Below are positions 31,450-39,718 of a stretch of DNA of 64,000 nt, in pieces. The notes beneath the pieces are model-generated. The model was not told the DNA's origin and made no database searches. It was given only the letters and a program-made list of their open reading frames with translations. This DNA comes from Enterobacter mori. GTDB taxonomy: Bacteria; Pseudomonadota; Gammaproteobacteria; Enterobacterales; Enterobacteriaceae. Positions within the stretch are counted from its first letter, which is position 1, and every line of letters begins with the position of its first letter. Both the position numbers and the translations under genes were made by a program. The stretch spans positions 124,001 to 188,000 of the forward strand of contig NZ_CP104285.1 in assembly GCF_025244905.1 (NCBI RefSeq), given 5' to 3'.

Positions 31450-32835
31450 ATGGCAGAGAAAAAACCGGAGCTACAGCGTGGGCTGGAAGCTCGACACATT
31501 GAATTGATAGCGCTGGGCGGTACTATCGGCGTTGGCCTGTTTATGGGCTCCGCAAGTACGCTCAAATGGGCTGGTCCTTCCGTATTACTGGCGTACATCA
31601 TCGCCGGGCTGTTTGTTTTCTTCATCATGCGTTCAATGGGCGAAATGCTCTTCCTGGAGCCGGTGACCGGCTCTTTCGCCGTTTACGCGCACCGCTATAT
31701 GAGCCCGTTCTTTGGCTACCTTACGGCCTGGTCGTACTGGTTTATGTGGATGGCCGTGGGCATCTCGGAAATCACGGCGATAGGGGTCTACGTGCAGTTC
31801 TGGTTCCCTGACATGGTCCAGTGGATACCTGCGCTCATTGCCGTGGGGCTGGTGGCGCTGGCTAACCTGGCTGCCGTGCGACTCTACGGTGAGATCGAGT
31901 TCTGGTTTGCGATGATCAAAGTCACCACCATTATCGTGATGATTGTCGTGGGTCTCGGGGTTATTTTCTTTGGCTTCGGTAACGGCGGGCACGCGATTGG
32001 TTTCGGCAACCTGACCGAGAACGGTGGCTTCTTCGCGGGCGGCTGGAAGGGCTTCCTGACAGCGCTCTGTATCGTTGTCGCCTCCTATCAGGGCGTTGAG
32101 CTGATCGGTATTACTGCCGGTGAAGCGAAAAATCCGCAGGTCACGCTGCGTAGCGCGGTGGGCAAAGTGTTGTGGCGTATCCTGATTTTTTATGTGGGCG
32201 CAATTTTTGTTATCGTAACCATCTTCCCGTGGAACGAAATCGGCACCACCGGCAGCCCGTTTGTCTTAACCTTCGCGAAGATTGGGATCACCGCGGCGGC
32301 GGGCATCATCAACTTTGTGGTCCTGACGGCCGCGTTATCAGGCTGTAATAGCGGGATGTACAGCTGTGGCCGCATGCTCTACGCGCTTTCTAAAAATAAC
32401 CAGCTGCCTGCGGCGATGGGGAAAGTGTCCCGTGCGGGCGTGCCGGTTATGGGCGTGGCAGTATCGATCGTGATTCTGCTGATTGGTTCGTGTCTGAATT
32501 ACATCATCCCGAATCCGCAACGCGTGTTCGTTTACGTCTACAGCGCCAGCGTGCTGCCGGGCATGGTGCCGTGGTTTGTGATCCTGATTAGCCAGCTGCG
32601 TTTCCGTCATGCGCATAAAAAAGCGATCGCCAGCCATCCGTTCCGCTCCATTTTGTTCCCGTACGCGAACTATTTGACGATGGCATTCCTGATTTGCGTA
32701 TTAATTGGGATGTACTTTAATGAAGATACCCGCATGTCGCTGTTTGTGGGGATGATCTTCCTGGCAGCCGTCACAGCGGCATATAAGCTTTTTGGCCTGG
32801 GCCGCCGTGCCACCACGCATAAAGTGGAGGAATAA
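31450..32835 (+). CDS. yifK: Amino-acid permease YifK (threonine/serine:H+ symporter ThrP)
   Basis: Inner-membrane amino-acid uptake protein of the APC superfamily, 461 residues with 12 expected hydrophobic segments. N-terminal [29 protein letters not shown] signature near 11-35, [12 protein letters not shown] near 144, and an [21 protein letters not shown] loop near 297-313 place it with the AroP/ProY/CycA group. The threonine/proton symport role comes from work on the E. coli protein as I recall it. It directly precedes the tRNA cluster. Confidence 0.94.
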   Translation: MAEKKPELQRGLEARHIELIALGGTIGVGLFMGSASTLKWAGPSVLLAYIIAGLFVFFIMRSMGEMLFLEPVTGSFAVYAHRYMSPFFGYLTAWSYWFMWMAVGISEITAIGVYVQFWFPDMVQWIPALIAVGLVALANLAAVRLYGEIEFWFAMIKVTTIIVMIVVGLGVIFFGFGNGGHAIGFGNLTENGGFFAGGWKGFLTALCIVVASYQGVELIGITAGEAKNPQVTLRSAVGKVLWRILIFYVGAIFVIVTIFPWNEIGTTGSPFVLTFAKIGITAAAGIINFVVLTAALSGCNSGMYSCGRMLYALSKNNQLPAAMGKVSRAGVPVMGVAVSIVILLIGSCLNYIIPNPQRVFVYVYSASVLPGMVPWFVILISQLRFRHAHKKAIASHPFRSILFPYANYLTMAFLICVLIGMYFNEDTRMSLFVGMIFLAAVTAAYKLFGLGRRATTHKVEE

Positions 32836-32937
32836 GCGGCAAAATGTGCAAACCATAACCAAACGCGCATTTTTTTCAAAAAAGCACTAGACAGCGGGGG
32901 CGGAGGTACGTAATATCCAGCCCCGCAACGGCGCTAA

Positions 32938-33014
<77 letters not shown>

Positions 33015-33077
33015 TTAACCCGGTGCTGGAGCTGCGGTGGTCTGAGAAGTAGTCAGTACCGCGTGAAAGAATACAGT

Positions 33078-33154
33078 GGTGGCTATAGCTCAGTTGGTAG
33101 AGCCCTGGATTGTGATTCCAGTTGTCGTGGGTTCGAATCCCATTAGCCACCCCA
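33078..33154 (+). tRNA. hisR: tRNA-His (anticodon GTG)
   Basis: 77 bases including the extra 5' G that pairs with C73, a feature unique to tRNA-His. Acceptor GTGGCTA/TAGCCAC, anticodon loop TTGTGAT with GTG, T-arm GGTTCGAATCC, encoded CCA. Only the usual short spacer separates it from argX. Confidence 0.97.
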
Positions 33155-33176
33155 TTATTTGAAAGAGTTGTGAATT

Positions 33177-33262
33177 GCGAAGGTGGCGGAATTGGTAGAC
33201 GCGCTAGCTTCAGGTGTTAGTGTCCTTTGGATGTGGGGGTTCGAGTCCCCCCCCTCGCACCA
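33177..33262 (+). tRNA. leuT: tRNA-Leu (anticodon CAG)
   Basis: 86 bases with a long variable arm (GTGTCCTTTGGATGT), as expected for tRNA-Leu. Anticodon CAG at 33211-33213, T-arm GGGTTCGAGTCCC, encoded CCA. The acceptor GCGAAGG/CCCTCGC holds an A-C mismatch at the fifth pair, which I recall from the E. coli CAG leucine tRNA too. The variable arm is one base shorter than in E. coli. Confidence 0.96.
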
Positions 33263-33309
33263 CGACTTTTTAAATGAATTGAACTAAAAATTCAAAAAAA
33301 GCAGTACAT

Positions 33310-33386
33310 CGGCGAGTAGCGCAGCTTGGTAGCGCAACTGGTTTGGGACCAGTGGGTCGGAGGTTCGAATCCTCTCTCGCCGACCA
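33310..33386 (+). tRNA. proM: tRNA-Pro (anticodon TGG)
   Basis: 77 bases. Acceptor CGGCGAG/CTCGCCG, D-arm GCGCAGCTTGGTAGCGC, anticodon stem-loop with TTTGGGA (anticodon TGG), T-arm AGGTTCGAATCCT, encoded CCA. Last tRNA of the argX-hisR-leuT-proM transcript. Confidence 0.97.
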
Positions 33387-33392
33387 ATTTTG

Positions 33393-33417
33393 AACCCCGC
33401 TTCGGCGGGGTTTTTTG
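33393..33417 (+). terminator. Terminator of the tRNA operon
   Basis: AACCCCGC-TTCG-GCGGGGTTTTTT: a 6-pair GC stem (flanking A-T pairs extend it) with a stable TTCG tetraloop and a T run, a few bases after proM. Confidence 0.95.
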
Positions 33418-33469
33418 TTTTCTGCGGTTTTAATCCCTGTCGTTATTCCCCAACAACACGCTTCTCTAT

Positions 33470-33487
33470 TGTCGCGATTTGGCGACA
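33470..33487 (+). promoter_or_regulatory. GlrR (QseF)-type activator site 1 upstream of glmZ
   Basis: TGTC-N10-GACA (TGTCgcgatttggcGACA), the consensus reported for the response regulator GlrR, centred about 205 bases before the glmZ start. A degenerate copy, TGTC-N10-AACA, lies at 33438-33455. Site spacing fits a sigma-54 enhancer. Confidence 0.75.
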
Positions 33488-33532
33488 CGCAATTCTTTGA
33501 AAATAAACAATTTAATATTCCGGCGGCTTTAT

Positions 33533-33550
33533 TGTCTCTTGCCGACGACA
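33533..33550 (+). promoter_or_regulatory. GlrR (QseF)-type activator site 2 upstream of glmZ
   Basis: A second perfect TGTC-N10-GACA (TGTCtcttgccgacGACA), 63 bases (six helical turns) downstream of the first and about 142 bases before the glmZ start, so both sites would face the same side of the DNA. Confidence 0.75.
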
Positions 33551-33657
33551 CGTTGAATCTCTTATCCGTACATTATCGGGCTTCAGCCGGTTCTTAACAG
33601 CAGAATTTCCTTTTATCTGAGAATGTTGCGCAATGTAAAAGTTCTGCGTGTAAACCT

Positions 33658-33671
33658 GGCATGTAACGTGC
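33658..33671 (+). promoter_or_regulatory. Sigma-54 promoter of glmZ (-24 GG / -12 GC), with overlapping sigma-70 -10
   Basis: TGGCATGTAACGTGCA: GG at 33658-33659 and GC at 33670-33671 separated by exactly 10 bases, as sigma-54 requires, placing the start at about 33683-33684. TAATAT at 33674-33679 is a good sigma-70 -10 for the same start. Overlapping sigma-54/sigma-70 promoters are known for glmY and glmZ in several enterobacteria. Confidence 0.8.
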
Positions 33672-33683
33672 AATAATATACGT

Positions 33684-33885
33684 GTAGATGCTCATTCCAT
33701 CTCTTATGTTCGCCTTAGTGCCTCATAAACTCAGGAATGACGCAGAGCCGTTTACGGTGCTTATCGTCCACTGACAGATGTCGCTTCGGCCTCATCAAAC
33801 ACCATGGACACAACGTTGAGTGAAGCACCAAATATGTTGTCTTACAGACCTGTTTTAACGCCTGCTTTTTAGCAGGCGTTTTTTT
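33684..33885 (+). ncRNA. glmZ: Small regulatory RNA GlmZ
   Basis: About 202 nt Hfq-binding sRNA that activates translation of glmS (glucosamine-6-phosphate synthase), and is cleaved by RNase E guided by RapZ unless GlmY sequesters RapZ. The sequence follows E. coli GlmZ closely: it begins GTAGATGCTCATTCCATCTC, includes GCCGTTTACGGTGCTTATCG and CACCATGGACACAACGTTGA, and keeps the GTTGTC..ACAGACCTG segment near the glmS-pairing and cleavage region. The part just before it (CACCAAATATGTTG) and the terminator loop differ. It lies after the tRNA operon, as in E. coli. Confidence 0.95.
33858..33885 (+). terminator. Intrinsic terminator of glmZ
   Basis: AACGCCTGC-TTTTT-AGCAGGCGTTTTTTT: strong GC stem and T run forming the 3' end and Hfq-binding U tail of GlmZ. 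The loop is much shorter than in E. coli. On the other strand it lies six bases beyond the stop of the convergent MFS gene. Confidence 0.95.
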
Positions 33886-33890
33886 ATGCC

Positions 33891-35102
33891 TTATTCCTGA
33901 TACTGGCGCACGATCAGGGCAACCATCACCAGGGTTGTTGACGAGACAGCATAGAGTGCCGCTACTGAGCCAAACCCGGCAGCCACTGCCGCTGCGATGC
34001 CAGTGAAAAGAGAGGCGCTGAGCGTTTGCCAGCGCCAGGCTTTCCCACTGGCTGAAGCGGTTTGCGTGATATTAAAACTACTGAGTACGCCAAACGTCCC
34101 GGCCGCAAAGAGAACATTCGAGGCCAGATGTGCGATAAAGATCGTCCCCAGTGCACATGCCATCCACCCGGACAACATCGGCAGCATTCCATAGGCGGCC
34201 AGAAAGATGCCGAGACAAACGATGATGCGCGGCGTGTGAGCGGCAAAGTGCGCCAGGCTCTCTTTTTTTAGCAGCAGAGGGCCGCAAAGTTGCCCCATGC
34301 TTCTTGCGAACAGCAGCGGCAGGGCAAGGCCTGCCGCATCCTGAGGATGGATTTGCTGGGCCAGTGCCGGAAGTAGCGCCATGGCCGGTGAGCCGACTGC
34401 CGCAAGCGCCGGCAGAATGAGCAGACTGCGTTTCTGCCGAACGGTCAACGTCCGCCAGCGTAATGCCGCAGGGGCTTCCTCTTCGTTACGGGTAGGGAGT
34501 GATGGTGCAGAAAACCGGCGTCCAGCCAGCCATAGCATGAGCAGTGACCCGAGGAAGCTGGCGGCATCAATGGCCAGCAGGGTAAACACGGACGTCTTCT
34601 GGAACAGCACTACGCCCAGGCCGGTTCCTAACAATACCTGAGACGCAAAAATCACATTTTCCAGACAGGTTGCTGCAGGCAACTCCGCTTCGCTAAGACC
34701 GCGCTTGAAGAGCAACGTCAACGCGGGCCAGCTCATCCCGCTGAGCAACGCTTCGGTGGATTGGACGGCGAGTAACGCGGTAACGCTGTGATAACCCACA
34801 CCCAGCAGAGGAAAGAGCAGGGCGAGCAGGCCCAGCCCTTCGGTCAGTATCAGCAGGCATATCGGAGAACACCGTGAGCACAGCTTTTCGCCGATCGTAC
34901 TACCGATAAATCCCGGCACCGTAGCGAAAAGAAAAGCAAGGGTGAGCAGAGCGGGCGGTACTGACCACGCTAGCAGCAAGCCGAAAACCACAACCTGGGT
35001 TAAGCCATTCCCCAGCGAAGAAAAGATAAAAGCACAGGCAAGCAGGCGCAGCCAGCGGTGGCAGCGGAGCGCTTCAATAAGCGCATACAGAAGCGAGTTC
35101 AT
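33891..35102 (-). CDS. MFS-type transporter, substrate unknown
   Basis: 403 residues with about 12 hydrophobic segments and a central cytoplasmic loop (about 195-225, RRFSAPSLPTRNEEEAPAALRWRTLTVRQKRS) between two six-helix halves, the layout of a major facilitator exporter. It resembles EntS-like/drug-efflux members in overall build, but I cannot name a substrate. Start ATG follows AAAGGA at good spacing. It replaces the E. coli aslA/aslB region between glmZ and hemY and is transcribed toward glmZ, separately from hemY. No mobile element or tRNA-duplication scar is visible at its edges. Confidence 0.85.
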   Translation of the reverse strand: MNSLLYALIEALRCHRWLRLLACAFIFSSLGNGLTQVVVFGLLLAWSVPPALLTLAFLFATVPGFIGSTIGEKLCSRCSPICLLILTEGLGLLALLFPLLGVGYHSVTALLAVQSTEALLSGMSWPALTLLFKRGLSEAELPAATCLENVIFASQVLLGTGLGVVLFQKTSVFTLLAIDAASFLGSLLMLWLAGRRFSAPSLPTRNEEEAPAALRWRTLTVRQKRSLLILPALAAVGSPAMALLPALAQQIHPQDAAGLALPLLFARSMGQLCGPLLLKKESLAHFAAHTPRIIVCLGIFLAAYGMLPMLSGWMACALGTIFIAHLASNVLFAAGTFGVLSSFNITQTASASGKAWRWQTLSASLFTGIAAAVAAGFGSVAALYAVSSTTLVMVALIVRQYQE

Positions 35103-35241
35103 GAAAATGTCCTTTCAAAAACGATTTAGTCCACGCTGCAGAAAGTGCGCGTGTGTGAAAAAAGTTAAGAAAAAGACATCGTTACATTGGCGGGTTCGTT
35201 TGCGGATGAGGGTGTAAAGAATGTAGCAGTTGAAAGGCGAT

Positions 35242-35267
35242 AAAAAAAGGAGGCCAACTGGCCTCCT
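35242..35267 (-). terminator. Terminator after hemY (minus strand)
   Basis: On the minus strand AGGAGGCC-AGTT-GGCCTCCTTTTTTTA: an 8-pair stem, four-base loop and T run, seven bases after the hemY stop. It ends the hemCDXY operon. Confidence 0.93.
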
Positions 35268-35273
35268 GTTTCT

Positions 35274-36473
35274 TTATTGCTGGTTACCGTTATTTTGCAG
35301 GGTCAATAACAGCCCATCGCGCCGCATGGCGGCCGCCTCTTCCGGCTTATGCTGCTTATCCAGTGAATCAGCAAGCCAGGCGTAGTCAAACGCGTCCGGA
35401 CGCTGTTTCAGCGCCGCACGGAAGGCGAGGCTCGCCTCCTGCCATTCGCCGTGCTTCATCAGCGACTGGCCCAGCGTGCTCCACAACAGCGGGCGATCGC
35501 CCACGGTTTTGATCTGCTGGCGCAGCACTTTTTCAATCTGCTCAGGATTATTGGTTTTCAGGCGCGGGATCACCATCACCAGGCGATCGTCGTACTGGCG
35601 CTTCAGACCGTCGAGGAGGATCTCCTGCGCCGTGTCGTGATCGTCACACTCAATGAGATGTTCCGCCATCGCCACCTGCAGAGGTATCTGCTGGCGCGTT
35701 TTACGGCTCTGATTCTTCCACCAGGTTTTCAGACCGTCGCTGCCCAGGTCGGCGCGCGCCTGATCCATCAGCCCAATCCACGCCAGACGCTGAAGCTCAT
35801 CACGATGTTCATCGTCGCCGACGTCTGCTTTTGCCATCGAAGGAATGATATCCAGCAGTGAACCCCAGGCACCGGTACGGATGTAAGCCTGTTCAGCAAG
35901 GCGCAGCACTTCAGGATGGCGTGGGGTGATTTCCAGAAGTCGGTCAACGCCGTGGCGCGCCGCGTGGTTTTCGTTCCGCGCCAGCTGCAGGCGAACGCGA
36001 GTGATCTCCACCGGAATTGGATCTTTAGGAGAAAGCTCGGACGCGCGCTCAAGATGTTGATTGGCACGGGCTTCATCGCCGCGCTGCTGTGCCGCTTCAG
36101 CGGCCAGCAGATAGTTCACCACCGGCTGTTCTGCGTGATCGGCATTCTTCGACATCAGCTTTTCTACCTGCTGATAATCGCCTTCGGCCAGTTTAAGCAG
36201 CGCTTGCTCTGTTTGCTTACGGGCACGACGGCGCTTACGGCCAACGAACCAGCCGCGGGTATGTGCCCCGGTGCGGAAAATACGGCGCAGGATCCATTCC
36301 ACAGCGAGCAGTACAACCACGCCGAGGATCAGGATAATCACTAAGCCGGTAACGCTGGTTTCGATATTGTAGTTATCAGTCTGGATCAGCACATAGCCTT
36401 GATGACCCGCGAGCATCGGCCCCAGGACGATCCCGGCGATCAGCAGGATAAAGAGTAAGAGGACTTTAAGCAT
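35274..36473 (-). CDS. hemY: Heme-biosynthesis-associated TPR membrane protein HemY
   Basis: 399 residues (E. coli 398). Two N-terminal membrane segments (about 1-25 LKVLLLFILLIAGIVLGPML and 41-62 VTGLVIILILGVVVLLAVEW) followed by a long helical region with tetratricopeptide-like repeats (about 95-385). Not related to the Bacillus HemY oxidase. Recent work ties it to a heme-synthesis complex in the inner membrane. Last gene of hemC-hemD-hemX-hemY, two bases after hemX. Confidence 0.95.
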   Translation of the reverse strand: MLKVLLLFILLIAGIVLGPMLAGHQGYVLIQTDNYNIETSVTGLVIILILGVVVLLAVEWILRRIFRTGAHTRGWFVGRKRRRARKQTEQALLKLAEGDYQQVEKLMSKNADHAEQPVVNYLLAAEAAQQRGDEARANQHLERASELSPKDPIPVEITRVRLQLARNENHAARHGVDRLLEITPRHPEVLRLAEQAYIRTGAWGSLLDIIPSMAKADVGDDEHRDELQRLAWIGLMDQARADLGSDGLKTWWKNQSRKTRQQIPLQVAMAEHLIECDDHDTAQEILLDGLKRQYDDRLVMVIPRLKTNNPEQIEKVLRQQIKTVGDRPLLWSTLGQSLMKHGEWQEASLAFRAALKQRPDAFDYAWLADSLDKQHKPEEAAAMRRDGLLLTLQNNGNQQ

Positions 36474-36475
36474 CG

Positions 36476-37669
36476 TTACTCTCCTTGTGGCGCGCTTTCA
36501 GGCGCTGGCGCGGCGGCCGGTGCTTCAGCCGTGCCTTCCGCCGGAACGCCGGGCTGGGCCAGCAGGTTACGCACTCGCGTCTGCATCAGCTTCTCCAGAA
36601 TCGGCTGGCTTTCCAGCTTATCCGGCACGTTCATGGTGATGTTTTGCTGGCTCAGCTTATCAATGTCTTCCAGGAAGGCCGTGGTCGTCGCGTCATCAGT
36701 GTTGTAATACGCGCGCACCCACGTCGAGACGTTATCCAGCGCCTGCTTGTAGGTCTCTTCCTGATGACGCGGTACGGCCTGTGCCGCAACCAGCAGGCGG
36801 GAGCGGATGTTTTCGCGCAGATAGATATCCTGGTTCGGTGCTAACAGCGGCACGGCGGTTTCATCACGGCGGCGGATAGTGATGAAGCTGTCCATAAAGT
36901 TCTGCCAGCTTTTTTGCAGATTTATGCGCCATTCGCTCAGGGAGCTGGAAAGTTCGGTGCCGTCGGAATCCATCGGGGAGTCGTCGTCGTTGTTATCCGC
37001 CAGCTGCAGGTTATCAATCTGGTTCGAGAGCTGGTTCACCTTGAGGATAATGCCGTCGTAATCCACCTGTGACACCGCAGACAGGCTGGCGATATCTTCG
37101 GTAATCGCGCGGCGTGCGGCGATCAGGCTTGGGTCGTTCATGTCTGCCAGGCTCGCGTCGGCGCTTTTCAGCAGCGCGGCGGCAGTGGTAACGTCCTGAT
37201 CGCTCCAGAGCTTACGGCCGGCCAGTTTCACCAGAAAATCGGCCTGTGAGAGCAGCCAGGTTTTGGCATCGGTACCGGAAATCGTGGCGACTTTCTCCTG
37301 CACTTCGCTCAGCTGTTTGGTCAACTCTTCCCGTTTGCTGTTCGCATCGGCAAGCGCGGCGGCCTGCTGTTTGATCACGCTTTCCAGCTCGGTTTTCTGC
37401 GTCTCCTGCGCTTTTTGCAGGGCAGTAACTTGATTGACCAGCGCATCGCTGGTGGCCGTCTGGTTAGAGCCTTGCTGCTTAACAAGACCATACAGGCCAA
37501 CGCCTGCCACCAGGGCAATGGCAATGGCAATTGCGCTCAGCGCGAGGCTGGTTTTGTTGCTGCCGTTTTTCTTCTCAGCGGTTTTCTCTGTCGTCTCTGG
37601 CTGTGGGGTTGTATCCACAGTCTCCCTGGTCTCTTCAACCACGGCGGAGGATTTTTCGTGTTCCGTCAT
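36476..37669 (-). CDS. hemX: Uroporphyrinogen-III C-methyltransferase-like membrane protein HemX
   Basis: 397 residues. An N-terminal cytoplasmic tail rich in Thr/Glu/Lys, one membrane segment (about 41-66, [24 protein letters not shown]), then a periplasmic coiled coil (about 75-135) and a globular part. The C-terminus is Ala/Pro-rich ([19 protein letters not shown]). The old methyltransferase name is not supported by any SAM-binding motif that I can see. Between hemD and hemY in one operon. Confidence 0.94.
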   Translation of the reverse strand: MTEHEKSSAVVEETRETVDTTPQPETTEKTAEKKNGSNKTSLALSAIAIAIALVAGVGLYGLVKQQGSNQTATSDALVNQVTALQKAQETQKTELESVIKQQAAALADANSKREELTKQLSEVQEKVATISGTDAKTWLLSQADFLVKLAGRKLWSDQDVTTAAALLKSADASLADMNDPSLIAARRAITEDIASLSAVSQVDYDGIILKVNQLSNQIDNLQLADNNDDDSPMDSDGTELSSSLSEWRINLQKSWQNFMDSFITIRRRDETAVPLLAPNQDIYLRENIRSRLLVAAQAVPRHQEETYKQALDNVSTWVRAYYNTDDATTTAFLEDIDKLSQQNITMNVPDKLESQPILEKLMQTRVRNLLAQPGVPAEGTAEAPAAAPAPESAPQGE

Positions 37670-37689
37670 TATGGCTTCCCATTTGAGAG

Positions 37690-38430
37690 TTATTGTAATG
37701 CGCGCAGCAGCGCATCGTTGTCGGCGTTATCAGCGATCCGAATATCTTTCCAGCCCAGTTCCCGGGCGTGGTTCGCCAGACGCTCACTGACGACCAGAAG
37801 CCGACAGTGGAGTAACCAGTTCTCACGATACCATTGTGGAATAAGCGACCATAGCTGCTGCAGCATTTCACCGCTGGTTACGACCAGGGTATCGATGCCG
37901 CGCATGTGCCAGCGCATCGCCTCTTCCGCGCCATCGTAGTGTTTCGCACAACGCTGATAGCATTCGCAGAACGTGACGTTAGCCCCGCGTTCCCGCAGCG
38001 TTTCACCCAACAGTTCACGTCCACCGTTACCGCGTAAAATGAGCGCACGTTTTCCGGCAATAGTTTGTAATTCAGGTAATTGTAGCAAGACTTCGCTGAT
38101 TTCCCGATCTAACGGATAGCGAACGTCTGTTCCGCTAACGGTATGTAAGGCCAGTGCGGTTGTTCGCCCGATAGCGAAATAGCGGGGAGCGGTTGGCCAG
38201 TCTCTCCCTGCTTGTTGCAACTGCGCATGGGAAAATTCCACGGCATGTTGCGACAGCGCGAAGATCAGGTCGCCTTCCTGCAGGGCATTCATCTGGTCGA
38301 CGAGCATGGACAGCTCCCGACCGGGGGAGAATTCAATCAGCGGAAAACTCCAGGCCACCTGCCCCAGTGCGCGCAGACGGCTCACTAATTGCTCTCCTGC
38401 GGGAGAAGGGCGGGTGACAAGAATACTCAT
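37690..38430 (-). CDS. hemD: Uroporphyrinogen-III synthase
   Basis: Closes and inverts ring D of hydroxymethylbilane to give uroporphyrinogen III. 246 residues, the family length, beginning [19 protein letters not shown], with [12 protein letters not shown] near 55-66, conserved Tyr-rich ECYQR near 155-160, and [15 protein letters not shown] near 174-188. ATG overlaps the hemC stop by four bases (ATGA), coupling the two sequential enzymes. Confidence 0.96.
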   Translation of the reverse strand: MSILVTRPSPAGEQLVSRLRALGQVAWSFPLIEFSPGRELSMLVDQMNALQEGDLIFALSQHAVEFSHAQLQQAGRDWPTAPRYFAIGRTTALALHTVSGTDVRYPLDREISEVLLQLPELQTIAGKRALILRGNGGRELLGETLRERGANVTFCECYQRCAKHYDGAEEAMRWHMRGIDTLVVTSGEMLQQLWSLIPQWYRENWLLHCRLLVVSERLANHARELGWKDIRIADNADNDALLRALQ

Positions 38431-39368
38431 GCAGGGGGTTCTCCATTATAAACGTCAGCCAGAATTTCACGGGCACCGTTATCCAGTAACTCTTCCGCCA
38501 GCGACACGCCAAGCTGCTCGGCATCTTGCGGTTTGCCGCGACGTTCGCCGCGTACCATCTGTGAACCGTCCGGCGCGCCAACCAGCGCACGCAGCCACAG
38601 CTCACCGTCGGTTAATTCAGCATAGCTGCCAATTGGCACCTGACAGCCGCCTTCGAGGCGAGTGTTCATGGCGCGCTCGGCTTTGACGCGGATGGCGGTC
38701 TCGTCATGGTTCAGCGGTGCAAGCAGCTCGCGCGTGCGCGCATCGTCAAGACGGCACTCAATACCCACCGCACCCTGGCCCACGGCCGGTAGCGACAGCT
38801 CTGGCGGCAATGCGACGCGAATGCGTGATTTCAGCCCCAGACGCTTCAAACCGGCAACGGCGAGGATAATGGCATCGTAGTCGCCGTTATCCAGCTTGCC
38901 CAGACGCGTACCCACGTTTCCGCGTAGCGAGCGAATCACCAGGTCCGGACGGCGTTCAGCCAGCTGACACTGACGGCGTAAACTGGACGTGCCAACCACG
39001 CTGCCTTCCGGCAACGCGTCAAGAGAATCGTACTGGTTGGAGACAAACGCATCGCGCGGATCTTCACGTTCGCAGATGGTTACGAGCCCCAGCCCTTCCG
39101 GGAATTCAACGGGCACATCCTTCATGGAGTGCACGGCGATGTCAGCACGGTTCTCAAGCAAGGCCATTTCCAGCTCTTTGACAAACAAGCCTTTTCCGCC
39201 AACTTTTGCCAGCGGCGTATCAAGGATCACGTCACCGCGCGTCACCATCGGCACCAGCTCGACGCGCAATCCGGAATGGCAGGCTTCAAGGCGCTGCTTC
39301 ACATAATGTGCCTGCCAGAGCGCAAGAGGGCTTTGGCGTGTGGCAATTCTCAAAACATTGTCTAACAT
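38427..39368 (-). CDS. hemC: Porphobilinogen deaminase (hydroxymethylbilane synthase)
   Basis: Joins four porphobilinogens into hydroxymethylbilane using a dipyrromethane cofactor. 313 residues from the ATG at 39368 ([20 protein letters not shown]), the E. coli length; upstream in-frame starts (ATG at 39383, TTG at 39389) would add up to seven residues. [13 protein letters not shown] near 55-67, SMKDVP near 82-87, [12 protein letters not shown] near 149-160, and the cofactor cysteine in [12 protein letters not shown] near 238-249. Divergent from cyaA across 350 bases. Confidence 0.97.
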   Translation of the reverse strand: MLDNVLRIATRQSPLALWQAHYVKQRLEACHSGLRVELVPMVTRGDVILDTPLAKVGGKGLFVKELEMALLENRADIAVHSMKDVPVEFPEGLGLVTICEREDPRDAFVSNQYDSLDALPEGSVVGTSSLRRQCQLAERRPDLVIRSLRGNVGTRLGKLDNGDYDAIILAVAGLKRLGLKSRIRVALPPELSLPAVGQGAVGIECRLDDARTRELLAPLNHDETAIRVKAERAMNTRLEGGCQVPIGSYAELTDGELWLRALVGAPDGSQMVRGERRGKPQDAEQLGVSLAEELLDNGAREILADVYNGEPPA

Positions 39369-39718
39369 GCTTGTTACCGTCATTATCAATCGCTAACCAT
39401 CCTAACATTGTTGACTCTGGGATGGCAGTTTTACGGTTAATGAAGGGTGAGAGGGACAAGGCGGCGTATTCGTCAGCCGTAGCCGTATTCAGGAATTTAC
39501 ACGTACAGAACGGTGCTACACTTGTATGTAGCGCATCTTTCTTTACGGTCAACCGGCAAGGTGTTAAATTGATCACGTTTTAGACCATTTTTTCGTCGGT
39601 ACCACCATAATGATAAGGGCGAAAGAAGGGTAACGGTTATCTTTTTGAAATACTGCGGGCTAGCTGTTATTCGTGTTTTGAATAGCTTACGACACCCGGA
39701 AACATCAGGCGATACGTC
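39369..39718. promoter_or_regulatory. Divergent hemC / cyaA control region
   Basis: 350 bases without a gene. It holds a CRP-like site (listed separately) and, by position, the multiple cyaA promoters known from E. coli and the hemC promoter. I see no other ORF with a credible start. The stretch just before cyaA (39640-39718) has no strong hairpin. Confidence 0.6.
39562..39577 (+). promoter_or_regulatory. CRP site in the cyaA promoter
   Basis: TGTTA-AATTGA-TCACG, matching TGTGA-N6-TCACA at 8 of 10 positions. The surrounding GTGTTAAATTGATCACGTTT is nearly the same as the E. coli cyaA P2 site, where CRP-cAMP represses synthesis of its own cofactor. Confidence 0.8.

Noticed and set aside
33270..33551. 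93-codon minus-strand frame over proM and its terminator
   Set aside because: It is antisense to a tRNA gene, an intrinsic terminator and a GlrR-type site; these explain the DNA better.
35102..35240. Possible small ORF between the MFS gene and hemY
   Set aside because: The plus-strand frames here run antisense into the MFS start region and lack a ribosome site; the segment is better read as the MFS promoter region.
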